From the NCBI GenBank assembly GCA_029552745.1, contig JAKPDK010000152.1:1-64000 (forward strand): a stretch of 64,000 nucleotides of DNA, written 5' to 3'. Source of the stretch: Candidatus Hydrogenedentota bacterium (GTDB lineage: Bacteria > Hydrogenedentota > Hydrogenedentia > Hydrogenedentales > SLHB01). Position 1 is the first letter of the stretch; each line of letters opens with the position of its first letter. Positions 37,230-45,769 of the stretch are shown piece by piece. The notes below the pieces were generated by a model. The model did not search any database. It saw only the letters and a list, made by a program, of their open reading frames with translations, and had not been told where the DNA came from. A program made the translations under genes and the position numbers.

Positions 37230-38881
37230 TCTGCCTTGTTTCTTATTGTGGCCAAACGATAAGAAAGGTCATTGCGCATTTTTTCTGCAACAAAGGTAAC
37301 GAAACGAGCGCCCTTCCCAGTGATTTTTTGGTACTTTGGAATTCTCACCAGAGGTTGTTGCCATTCTGGATGAGTCTCCAAATAGCGTCTTATTTCTTCC
37401 TGGGAAAGGTTCCAACGTTGCAAACAATCCTGAAACTCGCGTCGGGCTTTCTCTTTGGCGTCCGTTAACGCCATTTGGACGCGACTATGTGCGTTCACAT
37501 CGCCTTCGCCCGAGGTTTCAATAGGTAGGAAATGGATATCCGGGTAGTCCGCCAAAACGGCGGCTTGTGCCCCGTCGGACTGTGTTGAAGGCAGGCACCC
37601 AAACGGTTTCAGACTGATGACGAGGTGAGCAAGCCGGTTCTGTGAATAATATATCGTCTTAGCGATTTCAAGGTAACCTTCCCCGCCTTTACATTTCCGA
37701 TTGTAGTACTTCTCAGCCAAACGCTGGAGTTCAAATTGATCGGGTTGAGAAAGGGCGATGCCACCTAAGGCGCGTCTGAATCGATTGTATGCGAAGTTAA
37801 CGAGTGTAACAGCAATCCGGAACCTAAGCGCTTTCATGAACGTCTCAGGAAGAGAACATATCCGTTTAAGAATGCCACAGGGGGGTAGCCCGTGCTCGTC
37901 GTAAACACGATTCCAGGCTAAGCATGCTAGGTAGAGGAACCACATCGTCAGAGGTTCTACAAGGACCTCCGCACCCAGAGATTCAAGGTAAGAGAACATT
38001 CGGAAATTACCATCACCTTCAGTCGTTTGTGCCCAAAACTCACCGGTTATTTTGCATATGGGTTTGGGGCGTAGATAGTCCACTTGCAAGCGGTTATTTA
38101 AGTGCTGGGCACATTCTCTCAGGAGATGATGAAGTTCCCTTCCTATCAATACGTGAATCACCTTCTGCATTTCTTCGGGTGATGCTCCTGGAAAGAAACG
38201 CGAAAAAACGTATGCGATCAAGCTTGTCCGCTTGTTGGGCGTGATAGGTTTCTCTAAAAAGCCTGCTATCCGGTTGGTCACTTCGTCCAGTACGAGATCA
38301 GTTTGCCCCTCGATGACTTCATACGGTCTCCATTGATTCGCCATTTCGTTCAGAATATCGGCAAGCATGACGGCGACAAAAAGCGGCAGAAAGACCGTTC
38401 CGTTAAAGACAAGGCCGGTGTGTTGAGATGGTTGGTTCAATTTCTTTTGCTCGAACGTGAGGACGCGAAATCCATCGAAACCACTGTTGCGTAAAGCGAG
38501 TCGGAACTGCGCTTCATACATGCCAAAGCGGCAAGGTCCGCGACTACCTGCAATAACATAAACATATTGGTCAATAACTTCCGCTGGTGATAACCCGTTC
38601 TCTTTTTGAAGTCGCCTCAAGTGGTTTATCAAGGAACCCAAAGTGAAGTACAACGGGCTGCACATGCCGTTGTCGGCGTATTCACGCCCGGTCTGATAGT
38701 CCTGTTTTGTGGGTGTTGGGAGGAAATCTACTTTGTAGCCTAACGATGTGCCGGCGGCACGTAATAAAAAATTGTGTCGCTCAGTGAGTCCTCCGAAGAG
38801 GACCGTTACTTTGTTCTTTTCATCATGGGTGAAAGGACGCTCAGAAGGTCGTCGGTAGTGCCTCCTACTTTGTTGAAACAT
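37217..38881 (-). CDS. 2-hydroxyacyl-CoA dehydratase-like Fe-S protein (HgdB-related)
   Basis: 554 residues related to the dehydratase subunit part of the large activase proteins. GGLTERHNFLLRAAGTSLGYKV opens the fold, DNGMCSPLYFTLGSL holds one conserved Cys, and AGSRGPCRFGMYEAQ holds a second, as expected for a shared 4Fe-4S cluster. Later KPFGCLPSTQSDGAQAAVLADYP carries a third. In many genomes this region is fused to the activase; here it is a separate gene upstream with a 13-base overlap, so the two products should work together. GGGGAAGG precedes the ATG. An oxygen-sensitive electron-transfer or dehydration step is the likely role. Confidence 0.8.
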   Translation of the reverse strand: MFQQSRRHYRRPSERPFTHDEKNKVTVLFGGLTERHNFLLRAAGTSLGYKVDFLPTPTKQDYQTGREYADNGMCSPLYFTLGSLINHLRRLQKENGLSPAEVIDQYVYVIAGSRGPCRFGMYEAQFRLALRNSGFDGFRVLTFEQKKLNQPSQHTGLVFNGTVFLPLFVAVMLADILNEMANQWRPYEVIEGQTDLVLDEVTNRIAGFLEKPITPNKRTSLIAYVFSRFFPGASPEEMQKVIHVLIGRELHHLLRECAQHLNNRLQVDYLRPKPICKITGEFWAQTTEGDGNFRMFSYLESLGAEVLVEPLTMWFLYLACLAWNRVYDEHGLPPCGILKRICSLPETFMKALRFRIAVTLVNFAYNRFRRALGGIALSQPDQFELQRLAEKYYNRKCKGGEGYLEIAKTIYYSQNRLAHLVISLKPFGCLPSTQSDGAQAAVLADYPDIHFLPIETSGEGDVNAHSRVQMALTDAKEKARREFQDCLQRWNLSQEEIRRYLETHPEWQQPLVRIPKYQKITGKGARFVTFVAEKMRNDLSYRLATIRNKAECTE

Positions 38882-38935
38882 TAAAAACCTTCCCCTGCGT
38901 TTTAAATTACCCAGGCAATATCACCGTTTCGCATA

Positions 38936-38941
38936 ATTATA
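38936..38941 (-). promoter_or_regulatory. -10 element upstream of the dehydratase/activase operon
   Basis: Consensus TATAAT on the minus strand, 55 bases before the ATG at 38881; the -35 region is weak. Confidence 0.5.
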
Positions 38942-39054
38942 CCGTGAACTGAACCGAAAGTCTTTATCTCCCAGGCGTGAAGCTCGGTGCATTCAGTACA
39001 ATAGCCATATAAGAGTCGCTACAAGAAGACTTCCCGAACCGAGTTATATAGGCG

Positions 39055-39084
39055 TTGGTAAAATTTTGCCGTTCGTGGTATACT
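39055..39084 (+). promoter_or_regulatory. Flagellin gene promoter (sigma-70-like)
   Basis: TTGGTA (39055-39060), 18-base spacer, TATACT (39079-39084). A sigma-28 reading (TAAA at 39059, 15 bases, then GTATACTA) matches the flagellar consensus poorly. Confidence 0.5.
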
Positions 39085-39103
39085 ATTAAACGGTGAGCGA
39101 TGA

Positions 39104-39118
39104 TTTACCACCGGTAAA
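39104..39118. promoter_or_regulatory. Inverted repeat in the flagellin leader, next to the ribosome site
   Basis: TTTACC / GGTAAA around an ACC loop, ending one base before the GGAGG ribosome site at 39120-39124. It may be an RNA hairpin that affects translation or a protein-binding site. Confidence 0.45.
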
Positions 39119-39132
39119 CGGAGGTATGTACT

Positions 39133-39942
39133 ATGGGGTTGCAAATTAACACAAATCTGCCGGCTCTTAATGTTCAGCGTCTTTTGGCTCAAAATGCGGC
39201 CAAGATGACAAGGGGGTTTGAGGGACTTGCATCGGGGTTGCGTATTAATCGAGCTCGTGATGATGCGGCGGGGCTAGCCATTGCCGAAAGACTTCAGGCT
39301 CAAATACGGCAACTAGATACAGAAGTCAATAATTTGCAATATGGAGTGAACGCCGCTCAAACCGCCGAAGGTGCTATGGGAACTCAAGCGGATGCTTTAC
39401 AAAGGGTCCGGGAGTTGGCTGTTCAAGCAGCCAATGGGACACTTTCCGATGCCGACCGGGCAGCGTTGAACCAAGAAGCACAGCAGCTTTTACAACAAAT
39501 TGACCAGACGGCTCAAAATACTGAATTTAATGGTCTTAAACTTTTGGATGGAAGCCAAACAAACGTGCCCTTGGGTACCGAAGGGAATATGCAGTTGAAT
39601 CTAAACGCTTCAACTACTAATGCTCTGGGTGTAAATGGACTCGATATTAGCACGCAGGCGGGCGCGGCTAATGCGCTGAACACCCTTGATACGGCGCTAC
39701 AGCGTGTCAATCAAAACCGAGCTAGTCTTGGGGCTCAAATAAATCGGTTTGAACGTGGAATTGCAACCCGCCAAAACACTATGGTGAATCAGCAAGACTC
39801 CCAGTCTAGGATAAGAGACCTCGATGTGGCGCGGGCTTTTGTCCAGCAGACGCGAAATCAAATACTTACGCAAGCCGGAGTGGGGGTGTTAGCACAGGCA
39901 AATATGGTGGGTGAAAACGCCCTTCGCCTACTAGGGAGGTAA
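39133..39942 (+). CDS. Flagellin (short, D0-D1 core only)
   Basis: 269 residues. The N-terminal D0/D1 part has LQINTNLPALNVQRLL, ASGLRINRARDDAAGLAI and GVNAAQTAEGAM. The C-terminal part has RASLGAQINRFERGI, DVARAFVQQTRNQIL and LAQANMVGENALRLLGR. The variable D2/D3 region is reduced to about 40 residues, as in the shortest bacterial flagellins. It is exported by the flagellar type III system and polymerises as filament. GGAGG lies 8 bases before the ATG. No other flagellar gene lies in this window; the following gene converges on it with a 12-base gap. Confidence 0.95.
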   Translation: MGLQINTNLPALNVQRLLAQNAAKMTRGFEGLASGLRINRARDDAAGLAIAERLQAQIRQLDTEVNNLQYGVNAAQTAEGAMGTQADALQRVRELAVQAANGTLSDADRAALNQEAQQLLQQIDQTAQNTEFNGLKLLDGSQTNVPLGTEGNMQLNLNASTTNALGVNGLDISTQAGAANALNTLDTALQRVNQNRASLGAQINRFERGIATRQNTMVNQQDSQSRIRDLDVARAFVQQTRNQILTQAGVGVLAQANMVGENALRLLGR

Positions 39943-39954
39943 TAGCTGGACGGC

Positions 39955-40563
39955 TTATTCGGTGCCGGTCGAGGGGTTGTGAGATGGAGGCAAAGGCTCC
40001 TCGCCTTGAAAAGCTATTCGTAGGGGTTCGGAAAGTAACATAAAATCTCCCCGTCCGATTTTGCCCTGAACGAGCGCGACGCTTATTTCCCCATTTCCTA
40101 AAATCTTGCCACTTTTCTCGTATTCGGGAAGTAGTAGGGAGAGTTCTTGCGCGTCGTTAAGTTCTGTTGCGCTCATGAGAACATACCACCACGCACCGAC
40201 ATAGGTTTGGTCGTCTGATCCCACCATAGTGGAATACCAGATTTCTTTTCCCGTGTTCGGGTCGTCTTTGGCAATCGCTGTTTGTGCATATCGCCCAATT
40301 ACTCTCAAGTCAAAGGAGGGAACGACAGAATAGACTACCAAGAAACCAATGGGTTCGGGTTCTGCTTTCCAATCACTCTCTATTCTCTCACATGTGACAT
40401 AAGCTTTGCGATTTTCCACTTTCAAATTGGACAAAACAAAAGCATATCGCTCGGTTTTGGGAACAGTCGAAGAGGATTGAGGGGACTTGTTACATGCCAA
40501 AAAGCATAACTTTGTGCAACCTAGCAAGAAAAACAAAATAAAAAAACCTTTCCAGACCTTCAT
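39955..40563 (-). CDS. Putative lipoprotein of unknown function
   Basis: 202 residues from ATG 40563, which has GGAG 8 bases upstream. Signal: MKVWKGFFILFFLLGC, with a possible lipobox at LLGC (Cys16) or at FLAC (Cys24). The mature protein begins with a Ser-rich linker and has a beta-rich body (RYAFVLSNLKVENRKAYVTC, EIWYSTMVGSDDQTYVGAWW). I do not recognise a family. It is convergent with the flagellin gene. Confidence 0.6.
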   Translation of the reverse strand: MKVWKGFFILFFLLGCTKLCFLACNKSPQSSSTVPKTERYAFVLSNLKVENRKAYVTCERIESDWKAEPEPIGFLVVYSVVPSFDLRVIGRYAQTAIAKDDPNTGKEIWYSTMVGSDDQTYVGAWWYVLMSATELNDAQELSLLLPEYEKSGKILGNGEISVALVQGKIGRGDFMLLSEPLRIAFQGEEPLPPSHNPSTGTE

Positions 40564-40629
40564 AGCAAACTCCAAGAAAACAATTAAGATAGGTTATGCT
40601 AGAAACTAACGCGTTGTCTTGTGAATACG

Positions 40630-41826
40630 TTAGTACTTTCGCTTACGGCACATCCATATTAACAGGAAAGATAGCGCGTAAACGAATCGGCCATCTTTGC
40701 CACAGGAAGGTCTTGCCCCCAGGGTGATTGTCACAGGGGAAACGTTCAAGGAAGTCACCTCTACGGAAGCCTGGGCGGAGGGGTAGCCGTTTGCTGATGC
40801 CGATACCATGTGTGTGCCCGGTGGTACGCTCGCCATGACGAATTTTCCGCTGGTCGGGTCTTGTACTGCAGTAATATTGAGCTCTTGAATAACGCACCGC
40901 GGGTTCCTGCTTGCTGGGATGGCATCTCCTTGATTATCTTTTAACGTAATAACGACCGACCCGGGACCGATAGATTTTCCCAAGAAAGGTTCTACGTCAG
41001 CCGGACCGTTCACCTTTTGTTCCACGTTTGAATCGGAATATACGGACCAATCATTTGCTTCAGCTTTGACCTCTACATTCGTCTCATTGTTTAAGCAGTA
41101 TCCTGAAACATTTCTATACCAATTCAGTCCCGTGTGGTCAGTATCTTCTACCGTTCCCATCAGCGGTACTCTTGTATCATTGGCCTTCAGAAATTGTGTA
41201 GTTACACGAACGGCGTCACCCATGATATCGTTAAAGCCGCACCGGGTAATTGTTGCGCCGGAGTCTACCGTGAGGACCCCGATATCGAGGGTGGAAAAAC
41301 CGCAATCTTTTATCTGGAGGGACGAAGCGGTGCCACCAACGGCGAGTATCCCCACGACGGGGGCAGCGGCGGACTTATCATTGTGTTGTTCCCCGTCAAT
41401 GATGCAACGGCTGATCTCGATGCTGCCAGAATTTCCATAGGCAGCGCTGATAAGCGTGGTGGCCCCCCATCCCTCGATGGTCAACTTGGACAGAACGCAA
41501 TTCCATTCCAAGGTGGTGGTCCCTTCCGTTCGGATCACGGTGGCTCCTGGACCACTGCCAACAATTTCCACGTTGGAACGAATATAAAGGCCATTGGGTA
41601 CTACAAAAACGTTTCCGTCAATGAGCACTTTGCCCCTGACAACTGCTGTTCCCGCCTCATGAGCAGCGTCTATTGCGGTTTGAATGTCTGTAAATGCCTG
41701 TGCCCAAGATAGTCCAGTGGTATTGTCTCCACTTAATGAAACGTAAAATGTGGGTTGGGACGACCATCCGTAAGGTGCTATCAAGTAAAAGAGCGCAACG
41801 CTGGATACTACAAAACGAGAAAACAT
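40630..41826 (-). CDS. Secreted parallel beta-helix protein with C-terminal sorting-like tail
   Basis: 398 residues from ATG 41826, preceded by GGAAAGG. Signal peptide at 1-23. Residues about 25-60 hold YVSLSGDNTTGLSWAQAFTDIQTAIDAA, the standard start of DUF1565/right-handed beta-helix proteins, and beta-helix turns continue to about 210. A carboxypeptidase-regulatory-like Ig fold follows (about 300-370, GTHMVSASANGYPSAQASVE). The last residues are SCGKDG, a membrane helix (FVYALSFLLIWM) and CRKRKY. This Cys, helix, basic-cluster tail resembles CTERM sorting signals such as MYXO-CTERM, so surface anchoring is likely. No sortase-like gene is in the window. Confidence 0.75.
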   Translation of the reverse strand: MFSRFVVSSVALFYLIAPYGWSSQPTFYVSLSGDNTTGLSWAQAFTDIQTAIDAAHEAGTAVVRGKVLIDGNVFVVPNGLYIRSNVEIVGSGPGATVIRTEGTTTLEWNCVLSKLTIEGWGATTLISAAYGNSGSIEISRCIIDGEQHNDKSAAAPVVGILAVGGTASSLQIKDCGFSTLDIGVLTVDSGATITRCGFNDIMGDAVRVTTQFLKANDTRVPLMGTVEDTDHTGLNWYRNVSGYCLNNETNVEVKAEANDWSVYSDSNVEQKVNGPADVEPFLGKSIGPGSVVITLKDNQGDAIPASRNPRCVIQELNITAVQDPTSGKFVMASVPPGTHMVSASANGYPSAQASVEVTSLNVSPVTITLGARPSCGKDGRFVYALSFLLIWMCRKRKY

Positions 41827-42065
41827 ACTGACCTTTCCATTCCCCCGGCATCGTCTGCGCATACCGAAAGAAAAGCGAACATGAAGCAACCGCCTTTCCT
41901 TGCTAGTCAAGCCCAGTACAACCTTTTCGTAAGAGATAAGTCTTTTGGGTTTAGAGCCTTCTCCGTAGGCTTTTTCCGCTCTCTCTTATATTTTACCATA
42001 CAGCGACAAATGGGAATCGTGACAAGAAAGTTTCTGACGTAAAACGGAAGAAAAACTAGGCGGAA

Positions 42066-42671
42066 TCAAAGGAATTTGGCATCTTCAGCTTTCATTTCGT
42101 CAAAGAGACTCATGCCAAGTTTTTTCAAGAGGCAGTCCAATCGAACTATAGGCAGTCCCAAGACATTGTAAAAACAGCCTTCGTAACGTTCTACGAGAAG
42201 ACTGCCTGGCCCGTCCACCGTATAGGCACCGGCTCTATCCAGGGGATTTACAACGTCGACAAAGACGTCAATTTCTTTCGGAGATAGCACTCGAAAAGTG
42301 ACCTTTGTAATCTCATAGTCTGTAAGGATTTGTTTTTTTTCCAAATCACCCACGGCTAGTCCCGTGATAACGGAGTGAGTCTTCCCAGACAAAAAGGATA
42401 ACATTCGTCTCGCTTCTGAAAGGTCTTTGGGTTTGCCCAAAATCTGTGAATCCAAAAAAACCAAGGTATCCGCCGCGATGACCACCGCGGGTTCCGTTGC
42501 CTGTTTGCAGGCAAACTCGCATTTTTCCCGCGCATTTTGTATAGCAATGTCTTGCGGGTTGCCTATGAGTTGCTCTTCTATGTCTGCGGGCAAAACATCA
42601 AAAACCAAGCCTAGCGCAGCTAGTAAAGCTTTTCGCCGAGGGGATGCCGAGGCGAGAACGAGTCTTTTCAT
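42066..42671 (-). CDS. maf: Maf-like nucleoside triphosphate pyrophosphatase
   Basis: 201 residues. The Maf signature ASASPRRKALLAALG stands at the N terminus, followed by AADTLVFLDSQILGKP (catalytic Asp) and DRAGAYTVDGPGSLLVERYEG near the C terminus. Maf proteins hydrolyse modified or canonical dTTP, UTP or CTP to monophosphates and have been linked to septum arrest. Its ATG overlaps the lolA-like stop by 4 bases; it is the last gene of the argA-proC-divIVA-lolA-maf run. Confidence 0.94.
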   Translation of the reverse strand: MKRLVLASASPRRKALLAALGLVFDVLPADIEEQLIGNPQDIAIQNAREKCEFACKQATEPAVVIAADTLVFLDSQILGKPKDLSEARRMLSFLSGKTHSVITGLAVGDLEKKQILTDYEITKVTFRVLSPKEIDVFVDVVNPLDRAGAYTVDGPGSLLVERYEGCFYNVLGLPIVRLDCLLKKLGMSLFDEMKAEDAKFL

Positions 42672-43429
42672 TTGGTTCTTAGCTTATCCGGTTGAGTATC
42701 GCTCGTAGTCTTTAACAAGCTTTCTGGTATGTATTCAACCTCAGTACGGACCGTGCGGACTTTATCGTCATTTTCGATAATTTTCGTGCCCTTCGGGAGA
42801 GTAATTTGGTCCGCGTGTCTTGGAAGGATGGGGTCGACTTTTAGATCGTCAAAATACATAACGGCTTCCGAGTCGGCGTCATTCACAACATGAATTAGGG
42901 TCGGTAAGTAATCCTTATCTCGCAGGTAGACCCGCACGCGTTCAAAAAGCCGACTCCGGTCTTCCATTAAATTTTTAGGAACAAGCATGAGACCTTGGAC
43001 AGCTCTATCAGCCGCATCTCCAGGCTCAAAGAGTTCGATGTCGTAATAGTCTTGAAGTTGTGTTAAGTCACTTTCGAACGCTGAGAAAATCGCCCGCATT
43101 TCACGGTTTTCCCCGAGATCATAAATCTGAAGTTGTTCTATAGACGCGTCGTATTCGTAGACTTTGTTGCTGTCGACCACAAAGACCTGTTTCGCTTCTT
43201 CGTTTTCCCCGTCGAAAATCCTGAAAACTAACCGGTTGGGGCGAATGTACAAAACCGTGCCGCGAGATTCTGTTTTTTGTTCCGGCGTTGTATTTTCCAG
43301 ACGCATTTGAGCGTACAACGTCCCAACGGCAGCCCGTTTGAGGGAGAGCTCCTTAAGAAAGCTTTCGGGCGTCTCATTGGTGGCGGCAAGAAAATAACTA
43401 AGCGTACAGCCAATGAAATAGGCAATCAT
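42668..43429 (-). CDS. LolA-like outer-membrane lipoprotein carrier protein
   Basis: 253 residues. The short N-terminal hydrophobic stretch (IAYFIGCTLSYFLA) is a probable export signal. The body follows the COG2834 pattern: AVGTLYAQMRLENTTPE, GTVLYIRPNRLVFRIFDG, KQVFVVDSNKVYEYDASIEQ, then MYFDDLKVDPILP. LolA-type proteins ferry lipoproteins across the periplasm. Overlaps divIVA and maf by 4 bases each, so translation is coupled. A paralogous lipid carrier is possible, as identity to E. coli LolA is not obvious by eye. Confidence 0.75.
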   Translation of the reverse strand: MIAYFIGCTLSYFLAATNETPESFLKELSLKRAAVGTLYAQMRLENTTPEQKTESRGTVLYIRPNRLVFRIFDGENEEAKQVFVVDSNKVYEYDASIEQLQIYDLGENREMRAIFSAFESDLTQLQDYYDIELFEPGDAADRAVQGLMLVPKNLMEDRSRLFERVRVYLRDKDYLPTLIHVVNDADSEAVMYFDDLKVDPILPRHADQITLPKGTKIIENDDKVRTVRTEVEYIPESLLKTTSDTQPDKLRTK

Positions 43430-44196
43430 CGTGATTCTTGTGCGTCCATTTCTTGTTTTTCTGGAGGTGTCGTCATCAATTCGGTTTCTATTCCGTCGTG
43501 TTCGTCGGTATTTGTTGTAGCGAATGTACTGGTTTGTTCAATACCTTCGTTGGTCTCCATGGTTTCCACCTTTTCGCTGCAGGTACTCTCACTCAATATT
43601 TCCATAGGTGAGTTTGGGGTGGGAGATTCTACCGTTTTTGTCATTTCACTTTCAGAGCTTGTCGTCTCGGTCTCAAAAAAGGCCGCCGGTGTCTGGGTTA
43701 CCTCTTCCGGCACTAGTGTGTCAAGCAATCGGCGGTGTGCGTCAAGAAGGGCGAGCATTTCCTGGCGCATGCGTTGTTTCTGCCGATTCAGCGTCTCCAA
43801 AGTGGTAGCCAGTTGTTCAGGCAGTTTACTGGCTTCAGCAAGGATCTGCTTCTTTTGGAGATTGGCTTCCTCCCGCAACAGTTCCGCTTCCCGTTTGGCG
43901 GCTGCGATAAGATTTTCGCTGAACTGCTGAGAAGATACCAGAGCATTTCGAAGAGTCATCTCAATTTGACGGTATTCTTCCAGTCGTTCTTTTTGACGTT
44001 CTGTTTCCGTTTTCAAATCATGCACATGCGAAATCAGAGTCTCGATGGCATCGGCAGCGCGCTTCAATAAGGAGTCCACGTCGGACCTTTTGTAGCCACC
44101 GAAGAACGAACGACGAAACGGGGGGTGTAACAATTCGCTCGGGCTGATGACCTGGTCTTGTCCGAAAATTTCGGCTAGTAGTTTGTTTAACCGCAT
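43426..44196 (-). CDS. DivIVA domain-containing protein
   Basis: 256 residues. The N-terminal DivIVA lipid-binding motif is clear (SPSELLHPPFRRSFFGGYKR then DVDSLLKRAADAIETL), followed by a long coiled coil (about 60-160: RQKERLEEYRQIEMTLRNAL, AKREAELLREEANLQKKQIL) and an acidic, Thr/Ser/Glu-rich disordered tail. DivIVA proteins mark curved membrane at poles and septa and recruit partners. The gene order proC then divIVA parallels Gram-positive division clusters. A TTG at 44205 is an alternative start. Confidence 0.87.
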   Translation of the reverse strand: MRLNKLLAEIFGQDQVISPSELLHPPFRRSFFGGYKRSDVDSLLKRAADAIETLISHVHDLKTETERQKERLEEYRQIEMTLRNALVSSQQFSENLIAAAKREAELLREEANLQKKQILAEASKLPEQLATTLETLNRQKQRMRQEMLALLDAHRRLLDTLVPEEVTQTPAAFFETETTSSESEMTKTVESPTPNSPMEILSESTCSEKVETMETNEGIEQTSTFATTNTDEHDGIETELMTTPPEKQEMDAQESR

Positions 44197-44232
44197 GATT
44201 GGCAATACCCCAGTTTCCGTTCTTGTATTTGG

Positions 44233-45039
44233 TTATTTCCCCAGTTCTTTGGAACGTTTAGCAGCCGCTTCTATTGCCTTGGCGACAAGTTGGTCGAAGC
44301 CGGATTCCATAAAACATTTTAATGCGGCTTCGGTGGTTCCACCTTTCGAAGTTACCCTGGCACGTAACTGCTCTGCCGATTCCCCCGACCGATCAAGAAG
44401 TAACCCGGCTCCTAATAAAGTCTGAGCGGCAAGGCGGGTAGCCTGAGCCTCTTTTAGTCCATGAGCAACGGCAGCTTTTGTCATGCATTCAACCATATAA
44501 AAGAAATAGGCGGGTCCGCTACCGCTCAATGCTGTTACTACGTCCATTTGTTCCTCTGGGACTACTTCACAAACTCCCACTGCATTGAAGATTTCTTTGG
44601 CGATTTGTTCTTCGGCTTCGCCGCAACCTTGTCCCAAGGCGATTCCAGCGGCACCACTTAGTACCAATGCAGGTGTATTAGGCATTACACGAATGACTCG
44701 GACATTCTCGCCCAAATGTTTTCGAATAAACTCTGTGGAGATGCCCGCTGCAATGGAAATGATAAGGCAGTCATGATTCAAGGCGGGGCGGATGCCTTCT
44801 AACACTTCAGTTATGTTCTGAGGTTTACACGCCACTAAAACAACGTCGGATTCGTCGAGAAGGTCTGCGTAGGTATGTGCGATCTGAAGGCCTAGCGCCT
44901 GCGCTTCCTGCTGTTTCGTTGTATCCGGATCATAGACTTTAATGTGGTTTTTGGGAAAAGTGCCTTTTTGCAAAAGCCCCAAAACTAGGGCTTTGCCCAT
45001 ATTCCCAAATCCTAGAACTCCCATCCTACTCTGTAGCAA
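44233..45039 (-). CDS. proC: Pyrroline-5-carboxylate reductase
   Basis: 268 residues, the normal length. It catalyses the last step of proline synthesis with NAD(P)H. Rossmann motif GVLGFGNMGKALVLGLL at the N terminus; VVLVACKPQNITEVL and RVIRVMPNTPALVLSGA in the middle; the C-terminal signature is VTALSGSGPAYFFYMVECM with VTSKGGTTEAALK. The start is TTG with AGGAG 9 bases upstream, inside the end of argA. ATG 45024 lacks a good site. Confidence 0.95.
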   Translation of the reverse strand: MLQSRMGVLGFGNMGKALVLGLLQKGTFPKNHIKVYDPDTTKQQEAQALGLQIAHTYADLLDESDVVLVACKPQNITEVLEGIRPALNHDCLIISIAAGISTEFIRKHLGENVRVIRVMPNTPALVLSGAAGIALGQGCGEAEEQIAKEIFNAVGVCEVVPEEQMDVVTALSGSGPAYFFYMVECMTKAAVAHGLKEAQATRLAAQTLLGAGLLLDRSGESAEQLRARVTSKGGTTEAALKCFMESGFDQLVAKAIEAAAKRSKELGK

Positions 45040-45045
45040 AGCGAT

Positions 45046-45552
45046 TCACTCCTGTGTATTTTCGTCTTTTGGCCGCAACACTCTGAGCATGGCCGTTTCG
45101 TCACAATCAGGAAACATTGGGCATCGTACGCAATCTCGGAAGACCTTATTGGGTAAAGTGTGTTTATCGATCTCGTAAAATCCCTGCTTGGCGAAGAATT
45201 CCGGGACGCGGGTCAGTGCATAGACTTTCGCAATGTCCAAAGACAGGGCTTCCTGTATACAAGACTCAATCAGGGCAGCCCCAATGCCTTGTCCTTGCAG
45301 TTCTTCCGAGACCACGAGGGACCTGATTTCAGCCAGATCGCCCGTGTCAATGTGCAGAGCACAACAGCCACATACGCTCTCGTCCAACACATAAACATGA
45401 AAATCGCGGAGGTTTTCGTAAAGTTCGGCACTGGTACGCGGCAATAAAGCACCTTTTTTTACTGCGTTGTCGATAAGACGCTTTATACCCTCAACATCAC
45501 TGACTTTCGGTTTACGAATCTCGCCGCGAAATTTCTTCACATTGGTTACCAA
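45046..45552 (-). CDS. argA: N-acetylglutamate synthase, short GNAT type
   Basis: 168 residues. The GNAT core has IRSLVVSEELQGQGIGAALI (acetyl-CoA loop) and VYALTRVPEFFAKQGFYEID. The C terminus, LPNKVFRDCVRCPMFPDC, with its Cys cluster, is characteristic of the short stand-alone ArgA-like proteins that acetylate glutamate to start arginine synthesis. The start is TTG with AAGGAG 8 bases upstream. It is the first gene of the argA-proC-divIVA-lolA-maf transcript. Confidence 0.85.
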   Translation of the reverse strand: MVTNVKKFRGEIRKPKVSDVEGIKRLIDNAVKKGALLPRTSAELYENLRDFHVYVLDESVCGCCALHIDTGDLAEIRSLVVSEELQGQGIGAALIESCIQEALSLDIAKVYALTRVPEFFAKQGFYEIDKHTLPNKVFRDCVRCPMFPDCDETAMLRVLRPKDENTQE

Positions 45553-45596
45553 TTCTTATGCTCCTTATCTCTAGAAAAACAAGAAATCGGGAACAT

Positions 45597-45602
45597 AGTG
45601 TA
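45597..45602 (-). promoter_or_regulatory. Extended -10 promoter candidate for the argA operon
   Basis: TACACT preceded by TGG on the minus strand, 45 bases before the TTG start. No convincing -35 is seen. Confidence 0.4.
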
Positions 45603-45706
45603 CCACAGATTACTGGGAAATTTTCATCTGGTGTCGCTGATTAAGGCCAAACATCGGTGGATATTAGTTTTTGGAGAGAGAATGTGAGAGAATGTTTCCA
45701 AAACTC

Positions 45707-45734
45707 TGCATAAGTTCACAAACTCTTGGCACTG
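45707..45734 (+). repeat. Left terminal inverted repeat of the IS remnant
   Basis: Inverted, imperfect copy of 46093-46119. Shared blocks are TG.ATAAGT, CA and TTGGCACTG. Confidence 0.6.
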
Positions 45735-45769
45735 CGCCGTGGAGTTTTACCTGGACTTATACGGCCGGT

